Of a DNA stretch of 14,449 bases, positions 7,752-14,386 are shown in pieces. Source of the DNA: Ruminococcaceae bacterium UBA5905 (lineage in GTDB: Bacteria; Bacillota; Clostridia; Oscillospirales; Acutalibacteraceae); NCBI GenBank assembly GCA_002431285.1, contig DJEF01000060.1, forward strand, positions 13,113-27,561. The letters are read 5' to 3'. Positions within the stretch are counted from its first letter, which is position 1, and each line of letters starts with the position of its first letter. The position numbers were made by a program, and so were the translations under genes. The notes beneath the pieces were generated by a model. The model saw only the letters and a list, made by a program, of their open reading frames with translations, searched no databases and was not told the origin of the DNA.

Positions 7752-7780
7752 ATTCTACCATATCCGGGCGGAAAATTCCA
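7752..7780 (-). promoter_or_regulatory. Putative promoter for tktA-tktB
   Basis: On the minus strand a -10 TAGAAT (7757-7752) is preceded by TGG, giving an extended -10. A weak -35 TGGAAT (7780-7775) lies 17 bases further upstream. The leader to the tktA start would be about 50 bases. Confidence 0.6.
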
Positions 7781-7803
7781 CCCCTATTTGCAAAAGACAG
7801 GGA

Positions 7804-8814
7804 TTATTTTTCCGCCAGCAGCAACGGCACCAGACGCTTGCGAGACAAATGCGTCCCTTCCGGCGGGATGTACAGTCCGCCATCGGCGGTTTGTACGGCC
7901 GTATCGTTTGCTGCCGTCCGCAACACCTCCAGCGCCCGTGCGTATTCCGCCGGTTCGGCCGAGAGGTAATAGATTTCTTCCCGCAGGCCATCCCGCGCAT
8001 ACCGCGCCACCTTGGCCACGCACAGCGTAAACCCGCGCCGCCGCCGGTCCGTTTCCAGCAGCGCCTGCAATGCAGCGACATCCAGCGGCGCTTCCGCCCG
8101 CATTTTGAGTATTGCAAAGCCCAATCCCGCAAAAGAGCGATAATCCCGCTCGAACAGTGTTTCCAGATCCGTTTCCGCTAACAGCTGATCCCGCAGTGCG
8201 GCGAACAGCGCCGACGGGTCCTCCCCGGTCAATGGGATCAGCCACCCGGCGGCGGCCGCATCCTCTGCACGGGTCTTGGCCGGCACCAAACCTTCCGTAT
8301 CCGCCAGTATCGCGCCCAGCAGCCACCGAGCCACCGTCGCATCCGGCACCAGTCCCGCCCGCTGCCAGCGCAGAGCCACCAGCGAAGTGGCAGCGCCCAC
8401 GGTGCGCACCTCGCTGTCCACGGGAAGCGCCACACCCGGCAGTCGGGGGTGGTGATCCACCACCGCCACCACCCGAGGGGTCAAAGCGCCCTCCTCCTGA
8501 TGATCGGTGAGCACAAGACACACGGAACCGTCCTCCAGCCGCGCACCGAAAGCATCATCGCCGGACAGAGGCAGCCACCCCCCGGCATCGCCGAACAACC
8601 ATTGCACCTCCCGGGGCAATCGGTCGCCCTGCACCAGCGGGGCGACGCCCGTCTCTCCCGTCCAGGTGCGGCGTACCGCCTCCGCCAGCGCAGAGACCAC
8701 CGCATCGGTATCCGGGGCGGTATGCCCCATCACAAGGCAGGTGATCCGCTCCGGATGGGCGCGGCACTGTGCCAGCCAGGCACCGATCCCGGCAGCGGTT
8801 ACGGTCTGTTCCAT
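7804..8814 (-). CDS. DHH family phosphoesterase, family II pyrophosphatase-like
   Basis: A 336-residue protein with the motif order of manganese-dependent (family II) inorganic pyrophosphatases and prune-like DHH phosphoesterases: GHTAPDTDAV (30-39, with H31, D35, D37), LTDHQEE (102-108), VVDHH (118-122) and an AILADTEGL segment (168-176, with D172). These supply the metal ligands of the DHH domain; the C-terminal part would be the DHHA2 lid. Departures from the pyrophosphatase consensus are HTAPDTD for HxNPDTD and DHQE for DHNE. Hydrolysis of pyrophosphate or short polyphosphate is likely but not certain. ATG 8814 is preceded by GGGGGA and lies 3 bases after the PHP stop codon, so the two phosphoesterases are translationally coupled. 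Confidence 0.82.
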   Translation of the reverse strand: MEQTVTAAGIGAWLAQCRAHPERITCLVMGHTAPDTDAVVSALAEAVRRTWTGETGVAPLVQGDRLPREVQWLFGDAGGWLPLSGDDAFGARLEDGSVCLVLTDHQEEGALTPRVVAVVDHHPRLPGVALPVDSEVRTVGAATSLVALRWQRAGLVPDATVARWLLGAILADTEGLVPAKTRAEDAAAAGWLIPLTGEDPSALFAALRDQLLAETDLETLFERDYRSFAGLGFAILKMRAEAPLDVAALQALLETDRRRRGFTLCVAKVARYARDGLREEIYYLSAEPAEYARALEVLRTAANDTAVQTADGGLYIPPEGTHLSRKRLVPLLLAEK

Positions 8815-8817
8815 CCG

Positions 8818-9498
8818 TCAATCCCCCAGATACAACGTATAGGCGCCGGAGCGCAGCACCGCGGCCAATTCCGTCTCGGTCGTGATGCGTCTCTCTACGG
8901 CAATGCCGAATCGGTCGGGGAAGTCGGCCGTATGCGCATCGGAGCCGGCGCAGCAGCGCAGTCCATGCTGCCGGGCGTACAGCTGCGCCCGACGATTCTC
9001 CACCTCACCGTTGCAGGCGTTATCGGTCTCCATCCCGTCCAGCAGCTCCACCGGCAGGGTGGCGGCAGGATCGGGGATATAGTCCCGCACCCGAAAAGGA
9101 TGCGCCTGAAACACCAGCCCGCCGGCCTCCCGCACCAGCCGGGAAATGTCCGCCAGACCCGCGTCCCGCAGCTCCGGATGGGCATACACAAAGGCGGGGG
9201 TGATGCCGTACAGCAACACCTCCTTGCCCTGCCCGACGCCTTCTTCCAGTCCGAACAGCACATCCACGCCCAATCGCTCCCCCTCAGCCTTCGCTTCCAG
9301 GTACGCTTCCTCATACGGGCGCACAAAATCTGCCCACGGCTGTCGACGGGTGATCCCTGTGTTGCCGTGATAAAAATGATTGGTCAGCACCATACCGGCA
9401 AATCCGTCCCGGTGCAGCGCCCGGACGGTATCCGCCGGATCGCCGATGCCGCAGGCGCTACACCCCGCGGTATGCTGGTGCATTTCATAGATAAACAT
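8818..9498 (-). CDS. PHP domain phosphoesterase
   Basis: A 226-residue stand-alone PHP (polymerase and histidinol phosphatase) domain. Metal-ligand motifs occur in family order: EMHQHT (H7, H9), TNHFY (H41), GLEEG (E85), FQAHPFR (H133) and GSDAHTAD (D187, H189). The fold hydrolyses phosphate esters with a trinuclear metal site; the natural substrate of this short subgroup is not known. A Cys-rich GCSACG turn follows the first motif. Start ATG 9498 has AGAGG 8 bases upstream. It is the first gene of the minus-strand group and has a near-perfect consensus promoter 45-73 bases upstream, so expression should be high or constitutive. The DHH gene follows 3 bases later. Confidence 0.88.
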   Translation of the reverse strand: MFIYEMHQHTAGCSACGIGDPADTVRALHRDGFAGMVLTNHFYHGNTGITRRQPWADFVRPYEEAYLEAKAEGERLGVDVLFGLEEGVGQGKEVLLYGITPAFVYAHPELRDAGLADISRLVREAGGLVFQAHPFRVRDYIPDPAATLPVELLDGMETDNACNGEVENRRAQLYARQHGLRCCAGSDAHTADFPDRFGIAVERRITTETELAAVLRSGAYTLYLGD

Positions 9499-9542
9499 AC
9501 GCTATTCCTCTCTGCGCAATCAGTCCTCGTCCACCGCTGCCT

Positions 9543-9571
9543 ATTATACGGCGGCCGGAACGGTATGTCAA
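9543..9571 (-). promoter_or_regulatory. Consensus SigA promoter for PHP-DHH unit
   Basis: On the minus strand the -35 is TTGACA (9571-9566) and the -10 is TATAAT (9548-9543) with a 17-base spacer, an exact match to the vegetative consensus. Confidence 0.9.
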
Positions 9572-9583
9572 TAAAAAAGGGGA

Positions 9584-9612
9584 TTGACAAGCGCAAAATA
9601 CAGTGCTAAAGT
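9584..9612 (+). promoter_or_regulatory. Promoter for GNAT-DUF554 unit
   Basis: -35 TTGACA at 9584-9589, a 17-base spacer and a -10 TAAAGT at 9607-9612. Its -35 lies 12 bases from the -35 of the divergent PHP promoter. AGTGC is directly repeated around the -10 (9602-9606 and 9610-9614). Confidence 0.72.
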
Positions 9613-9640
9613 GCAGTCAGTAGAAATACATGACGCACTG

Positions 9641-9653
9641 CGATGCCGCATCG
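9641..9653 (+). promoter_or_regulatory. Small perfect dyad in GNAT leader
   Basis: CGATGC-C-GCATCG is a perfect 6+1+6 dyad about 28 bases after the GNAT -10 and about 20 bases before its AGGAGG. It could be an operator half-site pair or a leader hairpin. No regulator gene is next to it, so this is only a candidate. Confidence 0.3.
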
Positions 9654-9689
9654 AATCGCGCTCTATCGCTCTCTAAGGAGGAGATACAC

Positions 9690-10184
9690 ATGATCGTTCG
9701 CCCCGGGCGGCCGGAGGATGCCGCCGATCTACTGGAGATCATCAACTATGAGATCACCCATAACACCGCCACTTTCGATCTCCGGGAGAAAACTCCGGAG
9801 GAATGGCGGCAATGGATGGCACAGCACGGGCGGGACAACCATCCGCTACTGGTAGCAGAGGAAAACGGACGGGCGGTTGGCTATGCCAGCTTATCCCCCT
9901 ACCGGGAAAAAGAAGCCTACCGCACCACAGTGGAGCTGTCCGTCTATGTCCACCCGGCGTACCGTCGTCGGGGTATCGCCCGGACGCTGATGGAGGCGAT
10001 CCTCGCCGCCGCCAGAGAGGACCCCGCCACCAACACGGTGGTGTCGGTCATCACCGGCGAGAACACCGCCAGCGTCCGTTTGCACGAGCAGATGGGATTC
10101 CGGTACAGCGGCACCCTTCACGCGGTAGGGCAAAAATTCGGGCGGTGGCTGGACATCGTCAACTATGAATGGAGTGCAAAGTAA
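9690..10184 (+). CDS. GNAT N-acetyltransferase, phosphinothricin acetyltransferase-like
   Basis: A 164-residue GNAT enzyme that moves an acetyl group from acetyl-CoA to an amine. Residues 82-88 (ELSVYVH) and the acetyl-CoA loop RRRGIARTL (92-100) are the core motifs. The end region SVRLHEQMGFRYSGTLH then GQKFGRWLDIV closely follows the PAT/MnaT (YncA) group, which acetylates phosphinothricin, methionine sulfoximine or similar amino-acid analogues. The true substrate is unknown. I chose ATG 9690 because AGGAGG lies just upstream at about 9676-9682; the in-frame ATG at 9630 lacks a ribosome site. It is the first gene of a plus-strand pair driven by the promoter at 9584-9612 and ends 5 bases before DUF554. 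Confidence 0.9.
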   Translation: MIVRPGRPEDAADLLEIINYEITHNTATFDLREKTPEEWRQWMAQHGRDNHPLLVAEENGRAVGYASLSPYREKEAYRTTVELSVYVHPAYRRRGIARTLMEAILAAAREDPATNTVVSVITGENTASVRLHEQMGFRYSGTLHAVGQKFGRWLDIVNYEWSAK

Positions 10185-10189
10185 CCGCC

Positions 10190-10912
10190 ATGCGAGGTCT
10201 GGGAACGATCATCAATGCGGCCGCCGTGATCCTCGGCGGGCTGCTGGGCATCGGCTGCAAGCGATTTCTTAGGGAAAGCTGGCAGGAAACCATACTGAAA
10301 GCCACCGGCTTTGCCGTCGTGTTTCTGGGGCTGGCGGGGACACTATCCAAAATGCTGGTGCCTGCCGCCGACGGTAAATCCCTCACCACCACCGGTACCA
10401 TCCCGGTGGTGGTCTCTCTGGCCGGCGGCGCCCTCATCGGAGAGCTGCTGGGCATCGACAGCTGGTTTGAGCGTCTGGGCGACTGGCTGCGCCGCAAAAC
10501 CGGTAGCGACGGAGACAGCCGGTTCACCACCGGGTTTTTGTCCGCGTCTCTGACCGTCAGCATCGGCGCCATGGGGATCTTGGGCTCCATTCAGGACGGA
10601 GTATCCGGCGACCACTCCATCCTGATCGCCAAGGCGGTCATTGACCTGATCGTAGTGCTGATTATGGCTGCCTCGCTGGGAAAAGGCTGCATCTTCGCTT
10701 TCATCCCGCTGGCGCTACTCCAGGGCAGCATGACTCTGTTGGCGGCGTTGCTGTCCGGCATCGTCACCGCCCCGGTGCTGGACGCTCTATCCATGGTTGG
10801 AAATATTCTCATCTTCTGTGTCGGCATCAATCTGGTCCGACCCCGCACCATTAAGGTGGCCAACCTCTTGCCGGCGCTGCCCATTGCAGTATTGTGCTCC
10901 CTGATTTTCTGA
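10190..10912 (+). CDS. DUF554 family membrane protein (YdfK/YqgA-like)
   Basis: A 240-residue hydrophobic protein with about six or seven membrane helices. The N-terminus (GLGTIINAAAVILGGLLG), the SLAGGALIGELLGID loop and the central SLTVSIGAMGILGSIQDG motif match DUF554, found as YdfK in Bacillus and YqgA in E. coli. The function is unknown; a transport role has been supposed for the family from its topology only. Start 10190 (MRGLG) matches the usual family N-terminus and lies 5 bases after the GNAT stop. The frame could open at ATG 10169, overlapping GNAT, but that adds residues not typical of the family. The ribosome site is weak, so coupling to GNAT translation is likely. It is followed 89 bases later by a hairpin terminator. 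Confidence 0.88.
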   Translation: MRGLGTIINAAAVILGGLLGIGCKRFLRESWQETILKATGFAVVFLGLAGTLSKMLVPAADGKSLTTTGTIPVVVSLAGGALIGELLGIDSWFERLGDWLRRKTGSDGDSRFTTGFLSASLTVSIGAMGILGSIQDGVSGDHSILIAKAVIDLIVVLIMAASLGKGCIFAFIPLALLQGSMTLLAALLSGIVTAPVLDALSMVGNILIFCVGINLVRPRTIKVANLLPALPIAVLCSLIF

Positions 10913-11001
10913 ATCGACCGACTGCGTAAGCGACGCCGATACTCCCGGACTGTCAAAGCCGTCGGGGGAACGCAAAAAAACGCGTTTCATCCATACATTG
11001 A

Positions 11002-11036
11002 AAGAAACCACACCGGACTACCGATGTGGTTTCTTC
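11002..11036. terminator. Bidirectional hairpin terminator
   Basis: AAGAAACCACA (11002-11012) pairs perfectly with TGTGGTTTCTT (11025-11035), with an inner CGG/CCG extension after one mismatch. The plus-strand tail is T-rich (TTCTTCTTTA). It lies between the convergent DUF554 gene and the small Cys-rich gene and can serve both. Confidence 0.75.
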
Positions 11037-11037
11037 T

Positions 11038-11214
11038 TTAGTTCTGGCGGCGCACAATGCGGTATTCATCCCGCACCCGGTAGTAGGGGCACCGGGTCTG
11101 ACGGGACAGCAGAAACTGCTCCAACTCATCCATGTCCATATCCACGACACAGACCTGATCCTCACATTCCTCGTCATAGTCGTAGTTTTCACAATCCTCA
11201 CAAATATAGCCCAT
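11038..11214 (-). CDS. Small Cys-rich protein, DUF6472-like
   Basis: A 58-residue acidic protein with five Cys: C5-x2-C8, C17, C22 and C42, where C42 is in RCPYYRVRDEY. The IC-x2-CENYDYDEE opening and the CPYYR-DEYRIVR ending resemble a family of short zinc-binding-like proteins in Clostridia that I recall as DUF6472; the name is from memory and the function is unknown. A metal site is inferred from the Cys spacing. ATG 11214 is used because GAGGTG lies about 6 bases upstream; a GTG three codons earlier (11223) would overlap that site. It has its own promoter with a leader of only about 12 bases. The stop codon touches the terminator's T-rich tail. Confidence 0.7.
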   Translation of the reverse strand: MGYICEDCENYDYDEECEDQVCVVDMDMDELEQFLLSRQTRCPYYRVRDEYRIVRRQN

Positions 11215-11232
11215 ACCGCTCACCTCGTGGGT

Positions 11233-11261
11233 ATTGTATCACACTTTTCCGAACGTTGCAA
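11233..11261 (-). promoter_or_regulatory. Promoter of small Cys-rich gene
   Basis: On the minus strand -35 TTGCAA (11261-11256), a 17-base spacer ending in TGA, and -10 TACAAT (11238-11233). The TGN before the -10 makes it an extended type. It lies between the sleL-type stop codon and the gene start. Confidence 0.78.
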
Positions 11262-11266
11262 GATTT

Positions 11267-12553
11267 TCACAGCCCCCGCCCCCGATTTTCCACCCGATAG
11301 CGGCTGTTGAGCAGGCTCCAGTTTTGCGGGAACGGACGATCGAGATTCCAATAGCCGATGCCCCGGAAACCGTACTCCGCCACCAGATCCAGCTTGGCGG
11401 CAATGCTGCGGGCATCCTCGAACCACACCTCATGGGCGATTCCCTCCGCCGTATACACAAGAAACGGCGCCTGCGCAACCGCATCATATTGTATATCCGC
11501 CCCATGGATCAGCGCCAGCTCCACCGCCTCCGGATTGGACAGACTGCGCGCCCGGGTGACCCCCGGAGTGAAGGGCAGCGGCCAGTCATAGCCATAGGTG
11601 GGCACGCCCATAAAGATCTTTTCCCGTGGAATGACGGAGACGGCGTAATCCAGCACCCGCCGCACCGACGGGATCGGGGCCACCGCCATCGGCGGCCCAT
11701 AGGTATAGCCCCATTCGTAGGTCATCAGCAGCACCCCGTCCGCCGCTGCGCCCAGAGCGGCATAATCATGCCCCTCATACAGCGTCCCCGGCTGATCCGC
11801 CCGTACCTTAGGCGCCAGCGCCACCACCACCTCATAGCCCAAAGGCGCCAGCTGCTGCCGCAGAGCAGTGATAAACTCCGCATACAGTGCCGCGCCCGCG
11901 GCGCCGATGAATTCAAAATCCACATCCAGACCCTGGTAATTCTTTTCTTCCATCGTGCGCAAAATATTGGCGGTCAATGTTGCTTGCGCCTGCGGATCCT
12001 GCAGCAGCGCCAGTCCTAATTCGCTGCTGAAATTCCCCTGATCCGTCAGGGTGGATAGATGCATCCACGGCGTCACCCCGTACCGCAGCGCCCGCACGAT
12101 CATCCCCTCATCCCGGGGCGGGATCAGCTCACCCGTCCGGGTAAACCCGTAGGTGAACGGCGTGAAATACGTCAAATACGGCAAAGTCTCATTTAATAGT
12201 GTTCCGGCGATAAACGGGTATGCATACGCATTCACATCCAGAGGGCGGGACGGCTCCTCCCGGTAGCGGATCACCAGCGTGCGGTTCACCTCCACCTGCG
12301 GATCGCCCCCCAAGCCGGGATTGTTGCGGTACAGCTGCACCACCGAGGTGGAAAACGCCCGAGCCACAGAATAGAGCGTATCCCCCGGCCGGATGGTATA
12401 CAGCACCTCCGGGGTCAGCGCCACCAGAGCCTGCCCCACCGCCAGCGGGGTATTCACCGTGATGCCGTTCAGCTCCGCCAGCAGATCCTCCGGCACGTTC
12501 AACCGGGCCGCCACGGAACCAACCGTATCCCCGGGACGGACAGTTTCGATCAT
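11267..12553 (-). CDS. Spore peptidoglycan hydrolase, LysM-LysM-GH18 (SleL/YaaH type)
   Basis: A 428-residue protein. Two LysM peptidoglycan-binding modules come first (about residues 3-46 and 51-97; each begins with an RPGDT turn), then a GH18 domain from about 105 to 425. AYAYPFIAGTLLNETLPYLTYF is close to the YaaH/SleL signature (only part quoted in family terms), and the catalytic motif is GLDVDFE with acid Glu at 214. Such N-acetylglucosaminidases cleave spore cortex fragments during germination. No signal peptide is present, as expected for a protein made in the sporangium. ATG 12553 has GGGAGG 7 bases upstream; a GTG two codons earlier is less well placed. It implies a spore-forming host. 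No clear SigE or SigA promoter could be recognised upstream. Confidence 0.9.
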   Translation of the reverse strand: MIETVRPGDTVGSVAARLNVPEDLLAELNGITVNTPLAVGQALVALTPEVLYTIRPGDTLYSVARAFSTSVVQLYRNNPGLGGDPQVEVNRTLVIRYREEPSRPLDVNAYAYPFIAGTLLNETLPYLTYFTPFTYGFTRTGELIPPRDEGMIVRALRYGVTPWMHLSTLTDQGNFSSELGLALLQDPQAQATLTANILRTMEEKNYQGLDVDFEFIGAAGAALYAEFITALRQQLAPLGYEVVVALAPKVRADQPGTLYEGHDYAALGAAADGVLLMTYEWGYTYGPPMAVAPIPSVRRVLDYAVSVIPREKIFMGVPTYGYDWPLPFTPGVTRARSLSNPEAVELALIHGADIQYDAVAQAPFLVYTAEGIAHEVWFEDARSIAAKLDLVAEYGFRGIGYWNLDRPFPQNWSLLNSRYRVENRGRGL

Positions 12554-12588
12554 AGACACCCCTCCCGTTCATACCTATGCATTGGCAG

Positions 12589-12605
12589 CCGCTGTTATTC
12601 AGCGG
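12589..12605. other. Short perfect hairpin upstream of sleL-type gene
   Basis: CCGCTG-TTATT-CAGCGG is a perfect 6-bp stem with a 5-base loop, 35 bases upstream of the LysM-GH18 start. It may be part of the gene's leader or the edge of the larger palindromic element beside it. Confidence 0.4.
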
Positions 12606-12635
12606 GCACCTCAGGCAAAGCGATTAGGGCACAGC

Positions 12636-12737
12636 GGGATTTCGGCTAAACAGCGCTCTCATCGGCTTCGTTGCCCTCCGCGCAGCATATCTGACGGGCA
12701 CCCCACCGCTAAACGGCGCTGTTTGCCCAAAATCTCC
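12636..12737. other. Long imperfect inverted-repeat element
   Basis: A gene-free stretch in which 12636-12656 and 12716-12737 pair to form an arm of about 19 bp. AAACAGCGC (12648-12656) is perfectly complementary to GCGCTGTTT (12716-12724), flanked by GGC/GCC with one bulged T, then TTT/AAA and more pairs. The 59-base interior holds a smaller stem TGCCC/GGGCA (12672-12676/12696-12700). It lies between the divergent LysM-GH18 and surface-protein genes. It could be a dispersed repeat or a structured RNA. Apart from this and the promoter, I see nothing else clear in the gene-free region 12554-12976. Confidence 0.45.
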
Positions 12738-12760
12738 GATCGGATACAAGAGGATTTTTT
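12729..12760 (+). terminator. Terminator-like hairpin with T run
   Basis: AAAATCTC pairs with GAGGATTTT (one bulged G), followed by more T (TTTTTT ending at 12760). No plus-strand gene ends here, so it may terminate a transcript from the inverted-repeat element or be incidental. A 10-base palindrome TCCGATCGGA (12735-12744) sits in the loop region. Confidence 0.35.
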
Positions 12761-12890
12761 CGGATAGTCAGTTGAAGCGCGTGATAAGGCAAACAAAACG
12801 TGGAATACCCCCCGTTTCAGAAACCGTTGTACCCCGATCGCGTTGCCTGCACTCTCATTACGTTGGTTGACAGAAAATGGAAAGTTTTGC

Positions 12891-12920
12891 TTGCGCTTTT
12901 CCGGTCAATCATGGTATACT
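12891..12920 (+). promoter_or_regulatory. Extended -10 promoter for surface-protein gene
   Basis: -10 TATACT at 12915-12920 is preceded by TGG (extended -10). A weak -35 TTGCGC at 12891-12896 lies 18 bases upstream. The leader to the ATG would be about 50 bases and carries AAGGAGG just before the start. Confidence 0.65.
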
Positions 12921-12976
12921 GTTCTACGGAGAATACCACGCACGCAATCAAACACAGACGTTAAGGAGGAAAACAC

Positions 12977-14386
12977 ATGAAAAACCACCGCACGGCATCC
13001 CTATTTCGCCGCATCGGCTGCCTTCTGCTGACGCTCTGCATCGGGCTGATGCTCCTGTCCACCGCCGCTCTGGCCGAGGAAACCGAGCCGGATCTCGGCT
13101 TCATCAGCATCGGCGGACAAGTGGTCCGGTATCCTCTCAACGAAACGTCCTATTGGCATTATAACGAGGAAACCGGCGTCACCGTTTCTTCAACCGAGGA
13201 AAACGCCAATATCACCCTGATCCCCCTCGATCTGGAGGACGCTCCCGAAACCGACAAACCTGCCGTCCAGTCGGACGAGGAGGTGCCGCCCGAGGAACTC
13301 GATTCTACGCTGCTGATCGTACAGCTGGATCATGTCCACATCACCACAAAGCATCAGCCGGAGGGCACAGATTGGCCGGATATCGCGCTATACTATCCCG
13401 GAGATCATCTGGCGGTACAGGCTCTGGGCGAATGCAGCCTGACCGGTTTCAGCTACGGCATCTATACCGAAGGTTTTCTCACGCTGAACGGTCTGGACAG
13501 TGAATCCGCTCTGACCGTGACCGCCAAATCGGAGGCCAGCGCTCTGTCGCTGCCGACCGACGCGGGCGGGGACGGTGACGGCTATGAAATGTATGAAAAG
13601 CCCATGGCCATCTCTTCCGTTCTGACCACCTTGGTCTATAACGAGGACGCCTCGGATTTCATTCTGACGGTGCGCAGCGATACCCACACGCTGGTCAGCA
13701 GCGAACCGTTGCTGTTGGGTGCGCGAGTGGAGCTGTATACCAGCGACGGCTTTGACGGCGAAAACCCCACCCGGCACACGATGAATGACGACGGGGAATT
13801 CGATGTCGAGGATATTAACGTCTATCCCTACGCCCAGTATCGAGTGGGCACGGATGTGTATGCTCCCGTACAGGTGACCGGCGCCACCCTGCAATTCCAG
13901 CCGGGCGACAAGCCCGTCTTTACCGGCAAAGTCGTGCCGGAGGACGCGGACAAATACACCATTGAGGAAGAATGGGCGCTTCTGAATGAGAACGGTGAAG
14001 CTGTCCGCTGGTGCTCGTCGGATGCAGAGCAAAACCCGGCGGAGGAACAGTTGCTGACCGTCTTTGAGGCGGGCAAGACCTACCACTATTCGGTATATGC
14101 CTACACCAAGGAACCTTTCACCGTGTTTGCCGCGGATGCCAAGCTGGTGCTGAATGGGGAGACCATCACGGTGCCTGCGATGGAGTCGCCGGACAGCACC
14201 TTTACAGCACAATATGTGAAGGAAATGACCCCCAAAGCACCCACGGTCACCCCTCCCGTCACACCAGAGCCGTCCCCCGACGTAAAGACCGGTGAGGCCG
14301 CGCCGTATTCGCTGTGGATCGCGCTGCTGTTCGTCAGCGGCGGCATTGTAGCCACGGTCGGTATTACCCGCCGCAAGCGGGCGTAA
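12977..14386 (+). CDS. Secreted, C-terminally anchored surface protein of unknown function
   Basis: A 469-residue protein with a clear signal peptide: basic start (MKNHRTASLFRR), hydrophobic core and a likely ALA cleavage near residue 33. The mature part is acidic and Cys-poor. Residues about 111-190 (including GIYTEGFLTLNGLDSESALTV) resemble the beta-rich ladder segments of clostridial surface proteins. About 296-416 (VTGATLQFQPGDKPVFTGKV, then a FEAGKTYHYSVY strand) resembles a module repeated in such proteins. A Pro/Thr-rich linker (418-436) leads to VKTGE, one membrane helix (about 444-463) and an RRKRA tail. This is the layout of a wall-sorted protein, but there is no LPxTG; VKTG is at best a degenerate sortase site. 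ATG 12977 has AGGAGG upstream. No function can be assigned. Confidence 0.78.
   Translation: MKNHRTASLFRRIGCLLLTLCIGLMLLSTAALAEETEPDLGFISIGGQVVRYPLNETSYWHYNEETGVTVSSTEENANITLIPLDLEDAPETDKPAVQSDEEVPPEELDSTLLIVQLDHVHITTKHQPEGTDWPDIALYYPGDHLAVQALGECSLTGFSYGIYTEGFLTLNGLDSESALTVTAKSEASALSLPTDAGGDGDGYEMYEKPMAISSVLTTLVYNEDASDFILTVRSDTHTLVSSEPLLLGARVELYTSDGFDGENPTRHTMNDDGEFDVEDINVYPYAQYRVGTDVYAPVQVTGATLQFQPGDKPVFTGKVVPEDADKYTIEEEWALLNENGEAVRWCSSDAEQNPAEEQLLTVFEAGKTYHYSVYAYTKEPFTVFAADAKLVLNGETITVPAMESPDSTFTAQYVKEMTPKAPTVTPPVTPEPSPDVKTGEAAPYSLWIALLFVSGGIVATVGITRRKRA

Noticed and set aside
6095..7969. Plus-strand open frame of 624 codons opposite the transketolase genes
   Set aside because: It is antisense to two fully motif-supported genes and has shadow-frame composition (His, Arg, Gly, Gln-rich) with no ribosome site.
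8449..9609. Plus-strand open frame of 386 codons opposite PHP-DHH
   Set aside because: It is antisense to two coupled genes with intact metal motifs, and it runs across both divergent promoters.
12393..12767. Plus-strand open frame of 124 codons over the LysM-GH18 start and the hairpin element
   Set aside because: It starts inside the antisense of the LysM domain and runs through the inverted-repeat arms; no ribosome site and no family resemblance.
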